Shown here: piece by piece, positions 7,571 to 17,092 of the stretch | Numbering within the stretch: the first letter of the stretch is position 1 | Layout of the letters: each line of letters starts with the position of its first letter | Position numbers and translations under genes: made by a program | From: Anaerolineae bacterium | GTDB taxonomy: Bacteria > Chloroflexota > Anaerolineae > 4572-78 > J111 | Reading direction: 5' to 3' | Assembly: GCA_016926805.1 (NCBI GenBank) | Contig: JAFGNV010000090.1 | Location: forward strand, 100,834 to 164,833 | Length of the DNA: 64,000 nt | Notes under the pieces: model-generated | Databases searched by the model: none | The model's input: only the letters and a program-made list of their open reading frames with translations | What the model was told of the DNA's origin: nothing

Positions 7571-10500
7571 ATGATCGGTCGTACACTCGGCAATTACCGG
7601 ATTATCGAGCAAATTGGGATGGGCGGCATGGCCACCGTCTACAAAGCCTACGACCCCGACACCGACCGCTACGTGGCCATCAAAATCCTGCCCGAACACT
7701 TCTCGCAAGACCCCAAATTCCGCCAGCGCTTCGAGCGCGAAGCCAAAGCCATTGCCAAATTGGAACACATTCATATTCTGCCCCTTTTTGCCTACGGCGA
7801 GGAGGGCGGCACCGCCTACATGGTGATGCGCTATCTCAAGGCCGGTTCCCTTACCGATCGCATTCGAGCCGGGGCGTTGTCTTTAACTGAGGCCAGCCGT
7901 TTGTTGAGCCAGGTGGCCAGTGCCCTCGATCACGCCCATTCGCACGGCGTGCTCCACCGGGATGTGAAACCCAGCAATATTCTCCTCGACGCCGACGGCA
8001 ACGCCTTTCTCACCGACTTTGGCATTGCCAAAATGGTGGAAAGCACGCTCGACCTGACCGGCGGCGGCATTCTGGGTACCCCGGCCTACATGAGTCCCGA
8101 ACAGTGCCGGGGCAATCAGGAACTGACCCCCGCTTCCGACCAATATTCGTTGGGAATTATTCTTTACGAAATGATTACCGGCCGAACGCCGTTTCAGGCG
8201 GAAACACCTATTGCTCTCATTCACATGCAGTTGAACGACCCCCTGCCGATGCCCCACCAGGTGCGCGCCGATTTGCCGGAGGAGGCGGAACGGGTCATCC
8301 TCAAAGCCCTCACCAAAGACCCGGAACTCCGTTTTCCCACTTGCGGGGCTATGGCCGCCGCCTTTGCCCGGGTAGTATCGCAAATACCTGCAGCCCAACT
8401 GGCTGAAGGTGATCTGACCGTGGGTGACCAGGCCCCATTTGCCCCAACGGCCGCGGTGGTAGAAGATGCGACAGTATTGCATGGCGCGGCTGAACAGGCT
8501 GCCGCCCGGCCGAAACTTCGCCGGGGGATGCCGGGCTGGGCATGGGGCGCAATTGGATTGGTGGTTATCTTGGGTTTGCTGGCGACGGCGATTGTGCTGG
8601 GGTGGTTCCTGCTTGGGGAAGACGAGACAACGCCCGTAGCTGAAATGCGCCAAACACCCGTCGCCGGAGGGGAGGATAAGGCCGAGAAAACCCCGACCAC
8701 CCCGGGTGAGCCAGCTTCGCCGGAAATGCCCGCCGTCTCGGCCCCTGTTTCGCCGGGCGAACCGCCTCAAGGCCTCAAAGAGGTGAGGCCGTGTGATTGG
8801 CAAGGACATGGTTCTGGCTTGTGTATCTATGAACCGTCAAAAGAAAAACCTATCAGAAAAATCCTTCAGAATGAGAATTTTGAATTCCCCGGGATGGCCG
8901 CCTGGAGTCCGGATGGCAAACGAATCGCTTTCACCGCCGTGGAATCGGGCGGCAGTCACGACCGCGATATGACCATTTATGTGGTTGACACCGACGGCAA
9001 AAATCTGGTCGAGCTGCCTCAGCTGAGTAATGACCTGAATCCGGCCTGGAGCCCCGATGGTGAATGGCTTGTTTTTCACAGCGGTTGTGATCTGGGAAAG
9101 ATGCGACCCGATGGTTCTGAGCCAAAGATTCTCTGGCAACATGAGGCTGACAAATGTGTCGAACAAGCTCAATGGTCGCCCGATAGCCAGTTGATTGTTG
9201 TTTCCGTGCACACCGACGGGGGACATGAGATTTGGGTGACCACTGACAATGAAGGTGCACCGTTTGTTTCAGTTGCCACTGTTACTTACCAAAACGATAA
9301 CTGCATGAGTCCGGACGTTGCCTTCAGTCCTAACGGCAAACGGGTCGCCTACATCGATGACAAATGTCAGGCGTGGCTGGCTAACGCCAACGGGTCGGGC
9401 CAGCCCGAACCGCTGCCCGATTTCCCTTATTGGTGGATGGCCTCAGCCTATCCGCAGTGGGGCACAAAGCCACCGGCCGGGCCTGTCGCCGCAGAGATTG
9501 CCGGGCCCAAATACCTGGGACTGTGTTCCGAAACAGACCCGGGCCGGTTGTGTATATTTGATGCGGAAACAGATCGGAACGTCCCCATACCTGTCGACCT
9601 GGATTTGCAGGACAGCTCCTGGCAATCCTGGTCGCCCGATGGCCGGCAGGTTGTGTTCGATGCCGGGCCGGATGAACGCCATAGACTTTACGTCGTCAAC
9701 ACCGACGGTTCCGGTCTGGCCGCCATTACCGAGGGCGCCACTAACGATCTTTTGCCCATCTGGTCGCCCGCCAGTGCGTGGATTGCCTTTCACCGCAACT
9801 GTGAATTGTGGCGCATCCGTCCCGATGGAACAGGGGCCGAAATGCTGGCGCCCCACACTAAAAACTCCTGCGCCCAGATGGCGGGTTGGTCTAGCGATGG
9901 GCGGCGGCTGGCTTTCATCGACGCGCTTTACGAGGAGTCAATTCCAGGCAAAGTCTGGTTGATTAATCCTGACACTAAACTCACCCAGCAACTTTACACC
10001 TTTGCCCCGCGAGCGGAGCCATGGAAGCTGGCCTGGAGTCCTGATGGACGGCAAATTGCTATTTGGTATGGCGAAGATGGGCAAGAGAAAATAATACTGT
10101 TGGATGTAAGAAGTGGCGAATCCAAACCGCTCAGTGAGGCCGAAGCTGGCCAAATCGGGCTTTGGACGTGGCTATCGGATTATTGGCCGCAGTGGGGTGA
10201 GGAGACGGCCGCTTCTGCCGCACCGCCAGCCGCAGAGCCACCCCCGCCAAAACCGGTGGGTAAATGGGTCGAGACATGCCCAGACACCGAGCCGCCGCAA
10301 ATCTGCGTTTTCGATGATGAGACCGGAAAGAAAATTCAGTTTACGGCTGATTTAACTTTCGAGTCGATAGACAGCCCGAGTTGGTCGCCCGATAGCCGGC
10401 AAATTGCGTTCGGTGCCGGCTCAAACCCCGAACGCAGCCAGCAATACGACCACAAACTCTATGTCGTCAATGCCGACGGCTCCGGCCTGACTCAAATTAC

Positions 10501-10981
10501 CCACGGCGATACCAACGATGTCTCACCTGCCTGGTCGCCCGACGGGGAATGGATCGCCTTTCATCGCAACTGTAGTTTGGGGTTGGTGCATCCCGACGGT
10601 GCGGAGGCCAAAATATTACTGGAAGGCTCGGAAATTCTGTGTGTGGGTTGGATAGCCTGGTCGCCCGACAGTCAACAAATTTCCTTCTTTAACTGTTCGG
10701 ATATGGCCGCCCAGGGTGAGTTGTGGCTGATTGATCGGGATGGCGGCAACCCGCACGTGGTCTATGCGTTTGAGCGGACGTTTTGGCCCTGGGTGACGAT
10801 GTGGAGTCCCGATGGGCGGCAGGTTGGTTTTTGGTATTATGAAAATGATCAGAGCCGGATCGTTTTGGTCAATGTCGATGGCAGCGGCAAACCGCAGTCG
10901 ATAAACGACCAGACGGTCATCGACCAAAAACGGTTGGCGCACTGGTTGTCTCAGTATTGGCCGCAGTGGGGCCGCCAATAA
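7571..10981 (+). CDS. Receptor Ser/Thr kinase with triplicated TolB-type propeller
   Basis: A 1136-residue transmembrane kinase. The Hanks-type domain (about residues 8-270) has the Gly loop, catalytic K38, HRD at 129-131, DFG at 149-151 and SPEQ at 175-178, so it should be active. One membrane helix (323-348) and a Pro/Thr-rich spacer lead to a large extracytoplasmic part with many WSPDG (PD40/TolB) blades. That part is three homologous units of about 230 residues (407-631, 648-876, 900-1134). Each opens with a Cys-containing LCIFD-like strand and closes with YPQWG or YWPQWG. The propellers probably bind a ligand or partner outside the cell. The next gene, 30 bases downstream, encodes a secreted protein and is likely co-transcribed. 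Confidence 0.93.
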   Translation: MIGRTLGNYRIIEQIGMGGMATVYKAYDPDTDRYVAIKILPEHFSQDPKFRQRFEREAKAIAKLEHIHILPLFAYGEEGGTAYMVMRYLKAGSLTDRIRAGALSLTEASRLLSQVASALDHAHSHGVLHRDVKPSNILLDADGNAFLTDFGIAKMVESTLDLTGGGILGTPAYMSPEQCRGNQELTPASDQYSLGIILYEMITGRTPFQAETPIALIHMQLNDPLPMPHQVRADLPEEAERVILKALTKDPELRFPTCGAMAAAFARVVSQIPAAQLAEGDLTVGDQAPFAPTAAVVEDATVLHGAAEQAAARPKLRRGMPGWAWGAIGLVVILGLLATAIVLGWFLLGEDETTPVAEMRQTPVAGGEDKAEKTPTTPGEPASPEMPAVSAPVSPGEPPQGLKEVRPCDWQGHGSGLCIYEPSKEKPIRKILQNENFEFPGMAAWSPDGKRIAFTAVESGGSHDRDMTIYVVDTDGKNLVELPQLSNDLNPAWSPDGEWLVFHSGCDLGKMRPDGSEPKILWQHEADKCVEQAQWSPDSQLIVVSVHTDGGHEIWVTTDNEGAPFVSVATVTYQNDNCMSPDVAFSPNGKRVAYIDDKCQAWLANANGSGQPEPLPDFPYWWMASAYPQWGTKPPAGPVAAEIAGPKYLGLCSETDPGRLCIFDAETDRNVPIPVDLDLQDSSWQSWSPDGRQVVFDAGPDERHRLYVVNTDGSGLAAITEGATNDLLPIWSPASAWIAFHRNCELWRIRPDGTGAEMLAPHTKNSCAQMAGWSSDGRRLAFIDALYEESIPGKVWLINPDTKLTQQLYTFAPRAEPWKLAWSPDGRQIAIWYGEDGQEKIILLDVRSGESKPLSEAEAGQIGLWTWLSDYWPQWGEETAASAAPPAAEPPPPKPVGKWVETCPDTEPPQICVFDDETGKKIQFTADLTFESIDSPSWSPDSRQIAFGAGSNPERSQQYDHKLYVVNADGSGLTQITHGDTNDVSPAWSPDGEWIAFHRNCSLGLVHPDGAEAKILLEGSEILCVGWIAWSPDSQQISFFNCSDMAAQGELWLIDRDGGNPHVVYAFERTFWPWVTMWSPDGRQVGFWYYENDQSRIVLVNVDGSGKPQSINDQTVIDQKRLAHWLSQYWPQWGRQ

Positions 10982-11011
10982 TCAGTAAAACCATCAGTTA
11001 GGAGGGTTCTT

Positions 11012-12910
11012 ATGCATACTTTGCGTTGGCTCTTTGTTGTGGGTCTGGCTGTCGTCAGTTTCGGTTTTATTCTACCGGACGGCCAGCCGGTTGAAATTAT
11101 CGGGCAGGATGTCACTCGCCAGGCCATCAATCCCAATCCCCCTGCCGGGCCGGTCAAACTCATCTTTATCCATCACTCCTGCGGCGAAAATTGGCTGGCC
11201 GACTACCACGGTGGTCTGGGCCTGGCCCTGCGCGATAACAACTACTTTGTCAGTGATACCAACTACGGCTGGGGGCCAGATGGCATTGGCGACCGCACCG
11301 ACATCGGCAATTGGTGGGAGTGGTTCCAGGGGCCGCAGCGCGACACCTATCTGAATGCGTTATACACGGAGAGTAACCGCTTTGGCGATTACTACTCGCG
11401 CCTGCCCAACGACCCTGGCGGCGAGAACCAAATTATTATGTTCAAAAGCTGTTTTCCCAACTCCTATCTGGAAGGCAGCCCCACCGACCCGCCCCCAACC
11501 GGGGACAATCCCCTGCGCAGCGAAGGGAGTGGCTGGGAGGCACATTCGGTGGCCAACGCCAAGGGTATTTATAACGACATTCTGGAATATTTTGCCACCC
11601 GCCAGGACAAACTGTTTATTGCGGTTACCGCCCCGCCGTTGATGGAGGGAGAGACCGACACGGCGCACGCGGCCAACGCCCGGGCCTTCAACAACTGGCT
11701 GGTGAATGACTGGCTGGCCGATTATCCTTATAGCAACGTGGCCGTGTTTGATTTTTTCAATGTTTTGACCAGTAACGGTGGCGACGTTTACACCAACGAC
11801 GCCGGGCAGGAAATCGGCAACCACCACCGTATCTGGAATGGAGCGGTGCAGCATATCCAGACCGTCGCTTACAATATGTCGGCCTATCCCGACGGCGACA
11901 GTCACCCCACGCCAGCGGGCAACCAAAAAGCCACCGCCGAGTTTGTGCCGCTGCTCAATGATTATTATAACCGTTGGCAATCCGTTGCCCCGCCCGCCGT
12001 GGCGCCAACCGCCCCCCCCGCGCAAGAGGAACCCGAAGTAGAAACAACGGAAGAAGTTGAAGCAGAAACGGCAGAAGAAGCTGAAGCCCCCGCCGAGTCG
12101 GATGCTTCCCCGGCCGATGAGGTTCCCGCCGTTGTCCAAGGTCTCATCGAGAGTTTTGACCTGGCCGAATATTGGGAAGCTGATAGTGACGGCGAAGGGT
12201 CCGAGGTTACTGCTTTTGCGGATGATGAAATTGTTTACGGCGGCGCAGGCTCCGTTCGGATTGAATACAGCATTGTGCCCGATGGCTGGGGTTACTATGG
12301 CCACTCCTTTGAGCCGGTTCAGGATTGGAGCGATGGAAATGGACTTTCCATGTGGCTTCGTTCTACCGACGAGAGTGGAATTACCTTGATGCTCTTTGCG
12401 GGCGATCCGCAGTCGGCCACGCCTTTTGAAATCTACATTGAACTTCCCGGTGATGACGACTGGCAGCAGTATACATTTCCGTGGGCCGCATTTGAACGGG
12501 CGGCGTGGGCCGATGTGGGCGGACTGGCTGAAATGGATCCAACTCAGGTGGTGGGTCTTGGGTTTAGCTTTGGGACAGAAGGTGAACCCATCGAGGGAGT
12601 CCTGTGGGTAGACGAACTCAGCCTTGTTACCGGGGCGATTTCCACTCCGCCGGAGGAAGCGGAAGAAGCCGAGGAAGTGGAGGAAACCGAGGACGTATCC
12701 GCCGAGCCTTCCCCGGAACCTGTCGAGGCTGCCGAGCCAACCGCAGCACCCACCGAACCCGCCGTTTCGGTTGCCTCAACCCAAACCTCTCCGCCAACTG
12801 AGTCAACTGCATCGCCGGTTGAGGAGGAAACCGGGGGTGGGTTGTGTCCTCTGGCCACGCTCATGGGGCCGTTGGTATTGGCGGCGGTAGTTTGGGCGCG
12901 CCAGCGGTAA
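11012..12910 (+). CDS. Secreted SGNH-like hydrolase with carbohydrate-binding-like domain
   Basis: A 632-residue exported protein behind an AGGAGG site. It has a signal peptide (about 1-21), then an SGNH-like domain (about 45-322) with a candidate nucleophile S56 in FIHHSCGENW and a C-terminal D296-x-H298 block in GDSHPTPAGN. Acidic and Pro/Ala-rich linkers flank a beta-sandwich domain (about 378-540) resembling CBM11/CIA30 carbohydrate-binding modules. The C-terminus has GGLCP, a hydrophobic helix and the basic end ARQR, like a surface-sorting or anchor tail. It is probably a surface esterase or glycan-binding protein. The catalytic assignment is by pattern only. It follows the propeller kinase by 30 bases, so it may be reported to or regulated by that kinase. 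Confidence 0.8.
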   Translation: MHTLRWLFVVGLAVVSFGFILPDGQPVEIIGQDVTRQAINPNPPAGPVKLIFIHHSCGENWLADYHGGLGLALRDNNYFVSDTNYGWGPDGIGDRTDIGNWWEWFQGPQRDTYLNALYTESNRFGDYYSRLPNDPGGENQIIMFKSCFPNSYLEGSPTDPPPTGDNPLRSEGSGWEAHSVANAKGIYNDILEYFATRQDKLFIAVTAPPLMEGETDTAHAANARAFNNWLVNDWLADYPYSNVAVFDFFNVLTSNGGDVYTNDAGQEIGNHHRIWNGAVQHIQTVAYNMSAYPDGDSHPTPAGNQKATAEFVPLLNDYYNRWQSVAPPAVAPTAPPAQEEPEVETTEEVEAETAEEAEAPAESDASPADEVPAVVQGLIESFDLAEYWEADSDGEGSEVTAFADDEIVYGGAGSVRIEYSIVPDGWGYYGHSFEPVQDWSDGNGLSMWLRSTDESGITLMLFAGDPQSATPFEIYIELPGDDDWQQYTFPWAAFERAAWADVGGLAEMDPTQVVGLGFSFGTEGEPIEGVLWVDELSLVTGAISTPPEEAEEAEEVEETEDVSAEPSPEPVEAAEPTAAPTEPAVSVASTQTSPPTESTASPVEEETGGGLCPLATLMGPLVLAAVVWARQR

Positions 12911-12918
12911 CCGAATGT

Positions 12919-14229
12919 TCAGCCTCGAAATCGTCGTAAAAGGGTATACAGGGCCTCGGTGCCAAATTGCATCGCTTCTACCGGAATTCGCTCATTGGCC
13001 GCGTGGATGGTAGGTAGCAGCCCGTCCGGTACATCCATTGGATGAAAGCCGTAGGTTTGAATGCCCAACCGGGCGAAATACCGGGCGTCGGTGACCCCGG
13101 CCAGCACCAGTGGGATTGGCGTTCCCGAAGGGTCGGCCTGGCGTAGAATGTCGGCCAGTAAGTTAAAGTGGGTCATATCCGGCTCGCCGGGGCCAGGGTC
13201 AAAGCGAGTTATTTCAAGGCTCACTTCATTACCAACCACTTGTTTGAGTTCGTGCAACATGTCGGCCGGGGTGAACCCGGGCAGCAGACGCCCATCTAAT
13301 TCCACGGTAACCTCGCCGGGAATCACATTGAGTTTGTACCCCCCCTGAACCATGGTGGGGCTGACCGTGTTGTGCAGTAGGGCGTTCAACAGGCGGCCCT
13401 GTTCGCCCAATCGATCCAGCCACCAATTGGTCAGCCTCGGGTTGAGCAATTGCCGTATCGCCAGCCGTTTGGGGAACGGCAGCGTTTCGCCGATGGCCTC
13501 GATCATCTGGCGAACCACCGGCGTAAAGTGAACCGGCAGGCGGCGACGGTCCAAGATGTGCAGAAAATTGGCCAGTTTGGCCATCGCCCCGCCGCGAATT
13601 GGCATGGAACCGTGTCCACCCGGCCCGCGCAGCGTGGCCCGCAGCGAGCACACCTGTTTTTCGCCAACCATGATAGGATAAAATTTACGCCCCGCAAGGT
13701 GTTGGGAAAAGCCGCCCCCTTCGCCAACGGCGTAGCGCACGCCATCGAATTGCCCGGCGTGATGCTCCACCAGATATTTGGCCCCGAATTCGCCGTCTAC
13801 CTCCTCATCGCTGACAATAGCCAGGATAACGTCACCGGGCAAAGTGAGGTTCTCGGCTTTGGCCCGCAGCACCGCGCAGACCATCATGGCAATGCCGCTT
13901 TTCATGTCCAGCGCGCCGCGCCCCCAGACAGAACCGTCGATAATGTCAGCAGCAAAAGGTGGATGAGTCCATTCCTGCCCCTTTGTGGTAACCACATCCA
14001 CGTGCCCATACATTAACAAAGGCGTAGCCTCGCCCCGCCCTGGCAATCGGGCGATGAGGTTGGGCCGTCGGTCATCACGGGCCAGAATGGTGGTGGCAAT
14101 ACCGGCCTCACGAAGCAAGGTGTTGAGGTAGCCCATACATTCTGCTTCATTGCCGGGGGGATTGGTGGTGTCAAAGCGAATCAGGGTTTGTAGCAGTTCA
14201 ACCGGATTGAGGTAAAGGTCTTGTCTCAT
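12919..14229 (-). CDS. M20-family metallopeptidase (ArgE/DapE/CPG2-like)
   Basis: A 436-residue cytoplasmic peptidase or deacylase. The two-metal site is visible: H76 and D78 in YGHVDVV, bridging D108 in GALDMKSG, general base and ligand E142/E143 in SDEEVDG, and a late His in TIHAANE. A dimerisation lid lies between about 190 and 310. Proteins of this length and layout include carboxypeptidases, acetylornithine deacetylase and dipeptidases, and sequence alone does not fix the substrate. It converges on the SGNH gene with only eight bases between stops. The start ATG 14229 has a weak ribosome site. Confidence 0.9.
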   Translation of the reverse strand: MRQDLYLNPVELLQTLIRFDTTNPPGNEAECMGYLNTLLREAGIATTILARDDRRPNLIARLPGRGEATPLLMYGHVDVVTTKGQEWTHPPFAADIIDGSVWGRGALDMKSGIAMMVCAVLRAKAENLTLPGDVILAIVSDEEVDGEFGAKYLVEHHAGQFDGVRYAVGEGGGFSQHLAGRKFYPIMVGEKQVCSLRATLRGPGGHGSMPIRGGAMAKLANFLHILDRRRLPVHFTPVVRQMIEAIGETLPFPKRLAIRQLLNPRLTNWWLDRLGEQGRLLNALLHNTVSPTMVQGGYKLNVIPGEVTVELDGRLLPGFTPADMLHELKQVVGNEVSLEITRFDPGPGEPDMTHFNLLADILRQADPSGTPIPLVLAGVTDARYFARLGIQTYGFHPMDVPDGLLPTIHAANERIPVEAMQFGTEALYTLLRRFRG

Positions 14230-14255
14230 AATTGTTGGTATCTTTCAAGCTGGAG

Positions 14256-14320
14256 CGGTCACCGGAGATTCCTCGTCGTTTCAGCCGCTTCGCTTCCTTC
14301 GTTCCTCGGAATGACATTTT
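14256..14320. repeat. Truncated copy of a GTCATTC-type dispersed repeat
   Basis: Read on the minus strand this stretch begins ATGTCATTCCGAGGAACGAA and continues to GAGGAATCTCC, matching the core order of the element at 5363-5496 (ATGTCATTC-GA ... GAATCCCC). The outer inverted repeats are missing. It lies between the M20 peptidase and the beta-galactosidase gene. Confidence 0.45.
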
Positions 14321-14340
14321 CAGGTAAAAGTCAACAGAAC

Positions 14341-16356
14341 CTAATCTGGCCGGGTTAAAACAGCCACCCCATAAGGCGCGAGTTTGAATTTGCCCTCAAA
14401 CGTTTTCCCACTCAGATGTTCCAGCACCGGCCACGGCGATTCGACAATTTTACCGGTGCGCTGGTGATTAATGGCAAGCCAAATTTCAGTTTTGTCGGGA
14501 TTCACCAGGGTACGAATTTCAACGCCCTGGGGGGCGGTAATCCGTGGCCGGCTCAGTTTGACCGTTTGGGTGAATCGCTCCAGCAAAGCGTATTGGGCCG
14601 CCTCATCCAGATAAGTACCCACATAATACACCAGCCCGCTTTTATGCGAGCGAACGGTGATGGCCAGTTGGTCATCCAACCAGCCGTTGGCGGGGCCGTA
14701 ATGGGCAATCGCCGCGCCTAATTTATCGGTCAGGTTCAGGAGTTCGGCCCACTGGTGGGAGTAGCCTTCAAACCAGTTGCCTTTCACCGGCACCGGCTCG
14801 TCCAGGGCAAAGTATTCCTCTACCTCCACTCCGGCCAATTCGGCCAGCAGCCCCGGTTGGCGCATGGGCCAGAGCGCATTATCGTCGTCTTTCATGCCGG
14901 TTCGGGCGGTCAGTACCAGCCGGCCGCCGTATTCAACGTATTCGGTCAACACCTCGGCTCGACGTTGATTGATGAGCATCAGCGCCGGGGCAAAGACCAG
15001 CCGGTAACGGCTCAAATCCTGAACGTCCGCCGAAATGATGTCGACCGGAATGTTCAGCGCGGCCAGGGGTTTGTAGTAATGCACCAGGTGGGCCACGTAA
15101 TCAAAATCCTGGTGATGCGGCTGCGCCTGGATAGACCAACGGCTGTTATAATCGTTAAGAATGGCCACGCGGGCGTCGGTAGTGGCTCCGGCCAGCAGGT
15201 GAGACACTTTGGCAAACTCTCGGCCAAGGCGCTGAACCTCTGAATAGAACGGACGTGGCTGGCCCGACGGGTCAATCAGGGTACCGTGATATTGCTCCTG
15301 GCCCCCCAACGCCGACCGCCACTGCCAATAAAGGACGGCCTCGGCGCCGTGCGCCACGGCGTGCCAGGCCATCACCCGGCCCTCGCCTTTGTTAAGCGTG
15401 TTATTCACGGGCCTCCAATTTACGTGGTTCGGCTGCGTTTCGATGAGCCAGAAATTTTTCTGTTTGAACCCGCGCACCAGATCGTGGGCCGCGCCTGCGG
15501 CCAGGTAATCAAGGTGACCGGTGCCAACGTACCAGTCCCAGGAAGCCAGGTCCAAGTCTTCGGTAAGGGCATAGTGGTCAAAAGCGTCGAACCAGTTCAT
15601 AAAATTATGGGTAACCCACACCCCTGGGGGGAGGTGCGGCCGCAGCGCGTCGAGCTGAAGTTTTTGATAGCGACGATAACTTTCGGTAACAAATTGTTTG
15701 AAGGCCAGCCTCAGGCCGGGGTTGTGCAGGCCGATGGGCAGGGGGATTTGCGCCCAATCGGTGTAGGTTTGACTCCAGTAGCGGGTGGACCAACGCTCGT
15801 TGAGGGCATCCAGGGACTCAAATTTCTCTTGCAGGTATTCCTGAAAGCGTCGTTGGCAGCGGTCGCAATAACAAACGCGACTGTACTCATTATCCACCTG
15901 CCAGCCGATGACGTGGCGGTTGGGACCAAAATGCTCGCCCATGGCAGTGACAATACGCTGCACTGCCGCGTGAAACTCCAACGAATTGACGCAAAAATGG
16001 GTGCGATTGCCGAATTGCACCTGTCGCCCCTTCTCGTCGAAGGGCAGGATGTCCGGGTGTTGCTGGATGAGCCAGGCGGGTGGGGCGGCGGTCGGCGTGC
16101 CCAACACACTGACCATGCCGGCATCGGCGAACATGGTAATGGCCCGGTCCAACCAATCAAAATTGAATTCACTGGCAGTGGGTTCCAGGGTAGACCAGGC
16201 AAATTCGGCCATACGGACGACGGTGAAGCCAGCTTCCTGCATCAGCCGGACATCTTCGGGCCAGCGCTCTGCGGGCCAATGTTCGGGATAGTAGGCCGCG
16301 CCCAGGTGAAGACGGGCAGGAGGGGTATTATTGGCTTTGGGGGGTTGGTCGGTCAT
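14341..16356 (-). CDS. GH42 beta-galactosidase
   Basis: A 671-residue enzyme with the complete GH42 plan: a catalytic TIM barrel (about 15-390), a trimerisation domain with a GATase-like fold (about 395-600) and a C-terminal beta domain. The acid/base is E157 in QVDNEY and the nucleophile is E306 in FWLIETQPN. The four-cysteine zinc cluster is C122, C162, C164 and C167. No signal peptide is seen, so it acts in the cytoplasm on imported galactosides, possibly plant-derived beta-galactans. Some GH42 members prefer alpha-L-arabinopyranosides. The start ATG 16356 has a GGAG site. No sugar transporter is adjacent. Confidence 0.95.
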   Translation of the reverse strand: MTDQPPKANNTPPARLHLGAAYYPEHWPAERWPEDVRLMQEAGFTVVRMAEFAWSTLEPTASEFNFDWLDRAITMFADAGMVSVLGTPTAAPPAWLIQQHPDILPFDEKGRQVQFGNRTHFCVNSLEFHAAVQRIVTAMGEHFGPNRHVIGWQVDNEYSRVCYCDRCQRRFQEYLQEKFESLDALNERWSTRYWSQTYTDWAQIPLPIGLHNPGLRLAFKQFVTESYRRYQKLQLDALRPHLPPGVWVTHNFMNWFDAFDHYALTEDLDLASWDWYVGTGHLDYLAAGAAHDLVRGFKQKNFWLIETQPNHVNWRPVNNTLNKGEGRVMAWHAVAHGAEAVLYWQWRSALGGQEQYHGTLIDPSGQPRPFYSEVQRLGREFAKVSHLLAGATTDARVAILNDYNSRWSIQAQPHHQDFDYVAHLVHYYKPLAALNIPVDIISADVQDLSRYRLVFAPALMLINQRRAEVLTEYVEYGGRLVLTARTGMKDDDNALWPMRQPGLLAELAGVEVEEYFALDEPVPVKGNWFEGYSHQWAELLNLTDKLGAAIAHYGPANGWLDDQLAITVRSHKSGLVYYVGTYLDEAAQYALLERFTQTVKLSRPRITAPQGVEIRTLVNPDKTEIWLAINHQRTGKIVESPWPVLEHLSGKTFEGKFKLAPYGVAVLTRPD

Positions 16357-16459
16357 CTTGTCTCGCTCCGTTTATTTCGGCGCAAATGGTAGCACAGATG
16401 ACCGGAATGAGCGAATTTTTGTCCGGGTGGAAAATAGATGGAAGTGACTGGCTGCCCAA

Positions 16460-17026
16460 TTAAAATTCAATTCCCGGCTGGGCTTTGATGCCCTGCTCTT
16501 CGTAGGGATGTTTGACTTCCCGCATCTCCGTGACCAAATCCGCATATTCAATCAAAGCTTCCGGCGCATAGCGACCGGTAATAATCAGGTGTAGCCCTGG
16601 CGGCTTGTTAGCCTTGAGCCAGGCAATAACCTGTTGGGTGTCCAGCCATTTAAAATGCAAGGGGTAGGTAAATTCATCCAGGATGAGCAGATCATAATTG
16701 CCGTGGGCAATACGTTCCTGGGCCAATTGCCAACCGTGACGCGCCCTGGCTTCGGTCTCGTCTATATCTTGGCTGGTCCAGGTGAAGCCGTTGCCGGTGG
16801 AAATCCAATCGATTTCCATTCGTTCGGCGGCTTTGATTTCACCAAAACGGGCCTTCTTGTGCTTCAAAAATTGGATTACGCCAATTCTCATATCTCGACC
16901 CCAGGCACGGAGCATCATCCCCAGAGCGGCGGTGGTTTTGCCTTTGCCGTTGCCGGTGTTGACAATCACCAGGCCTTTTTTTTTGCGGGCCTGACGAGTA
17001 GTTTCATTAAATTGAGTTGTGCTCAT
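16460..17026 (-). CDS. cobO: Corrinoid adenosyltransferase (CobO/BtuR type)
   Basis: A 188-residue enzyme that transfers the adenosyl group of ATP to cob(I)alamin or cobinamide. The P-loop variant GNGKGKTT lies near residues 25-32. The LLILDEF Walker B strand and the C-terminal [15 protein letters not shown] signature typical of CobO/CobA are present. Length matches the family. It follows nadB by 66 bases on the same strand, so it may be the last gene of the NAD operon. The other B12 genes are in a separate riboswitch-controlled unit upstream. Confidence 0.96.
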   Translation of the reverse strand: MSTTQFNETTRQARKKKGLVIVNTGNGKGKTTAALGMMLRAWGRDMRIGVIQFLKHKKARFGEIKAAERMEIDWISTGNGFTWTSQDIDETEARARHGWQLAQERIAHGNYDLLILDEFTYPLHFKWLDTQQVIAWLKANKPPGLHLIITGRYAPEALIEYADLVTEMREVKHPYEEQGIKAQPGIEF

Positions 17027-17092
17027 ATTCCTATCCCCAAGGTCAACCTGATGGGTAGTCGGCTACCTGCGGTTGGCGGTCCGTGGTTCGAG

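Noticed and set aside
7883..8809. Long minus-strand open frame (308 codons) opposite the propeller kinase
   Set aside because: It lies wholly inside the kinase domain and linker of a well-supported gene, has no ribosome site and encodes a Gly/Arg/His-rich non-protein-like sequence.
11360..12304. Minus-strand open frame of 314 codons
   Set aside because: It is antisense to the SGNH/carbohydrate-binding gene. Its composition mirrors the other strand and no domain is visible.
15286..16392. Plus-strand open frame of 368 codons
   Set aside because: It is the complement of the GH42 beta-galactosidase gene with intact catalytic residues, so the frame is a shadow.
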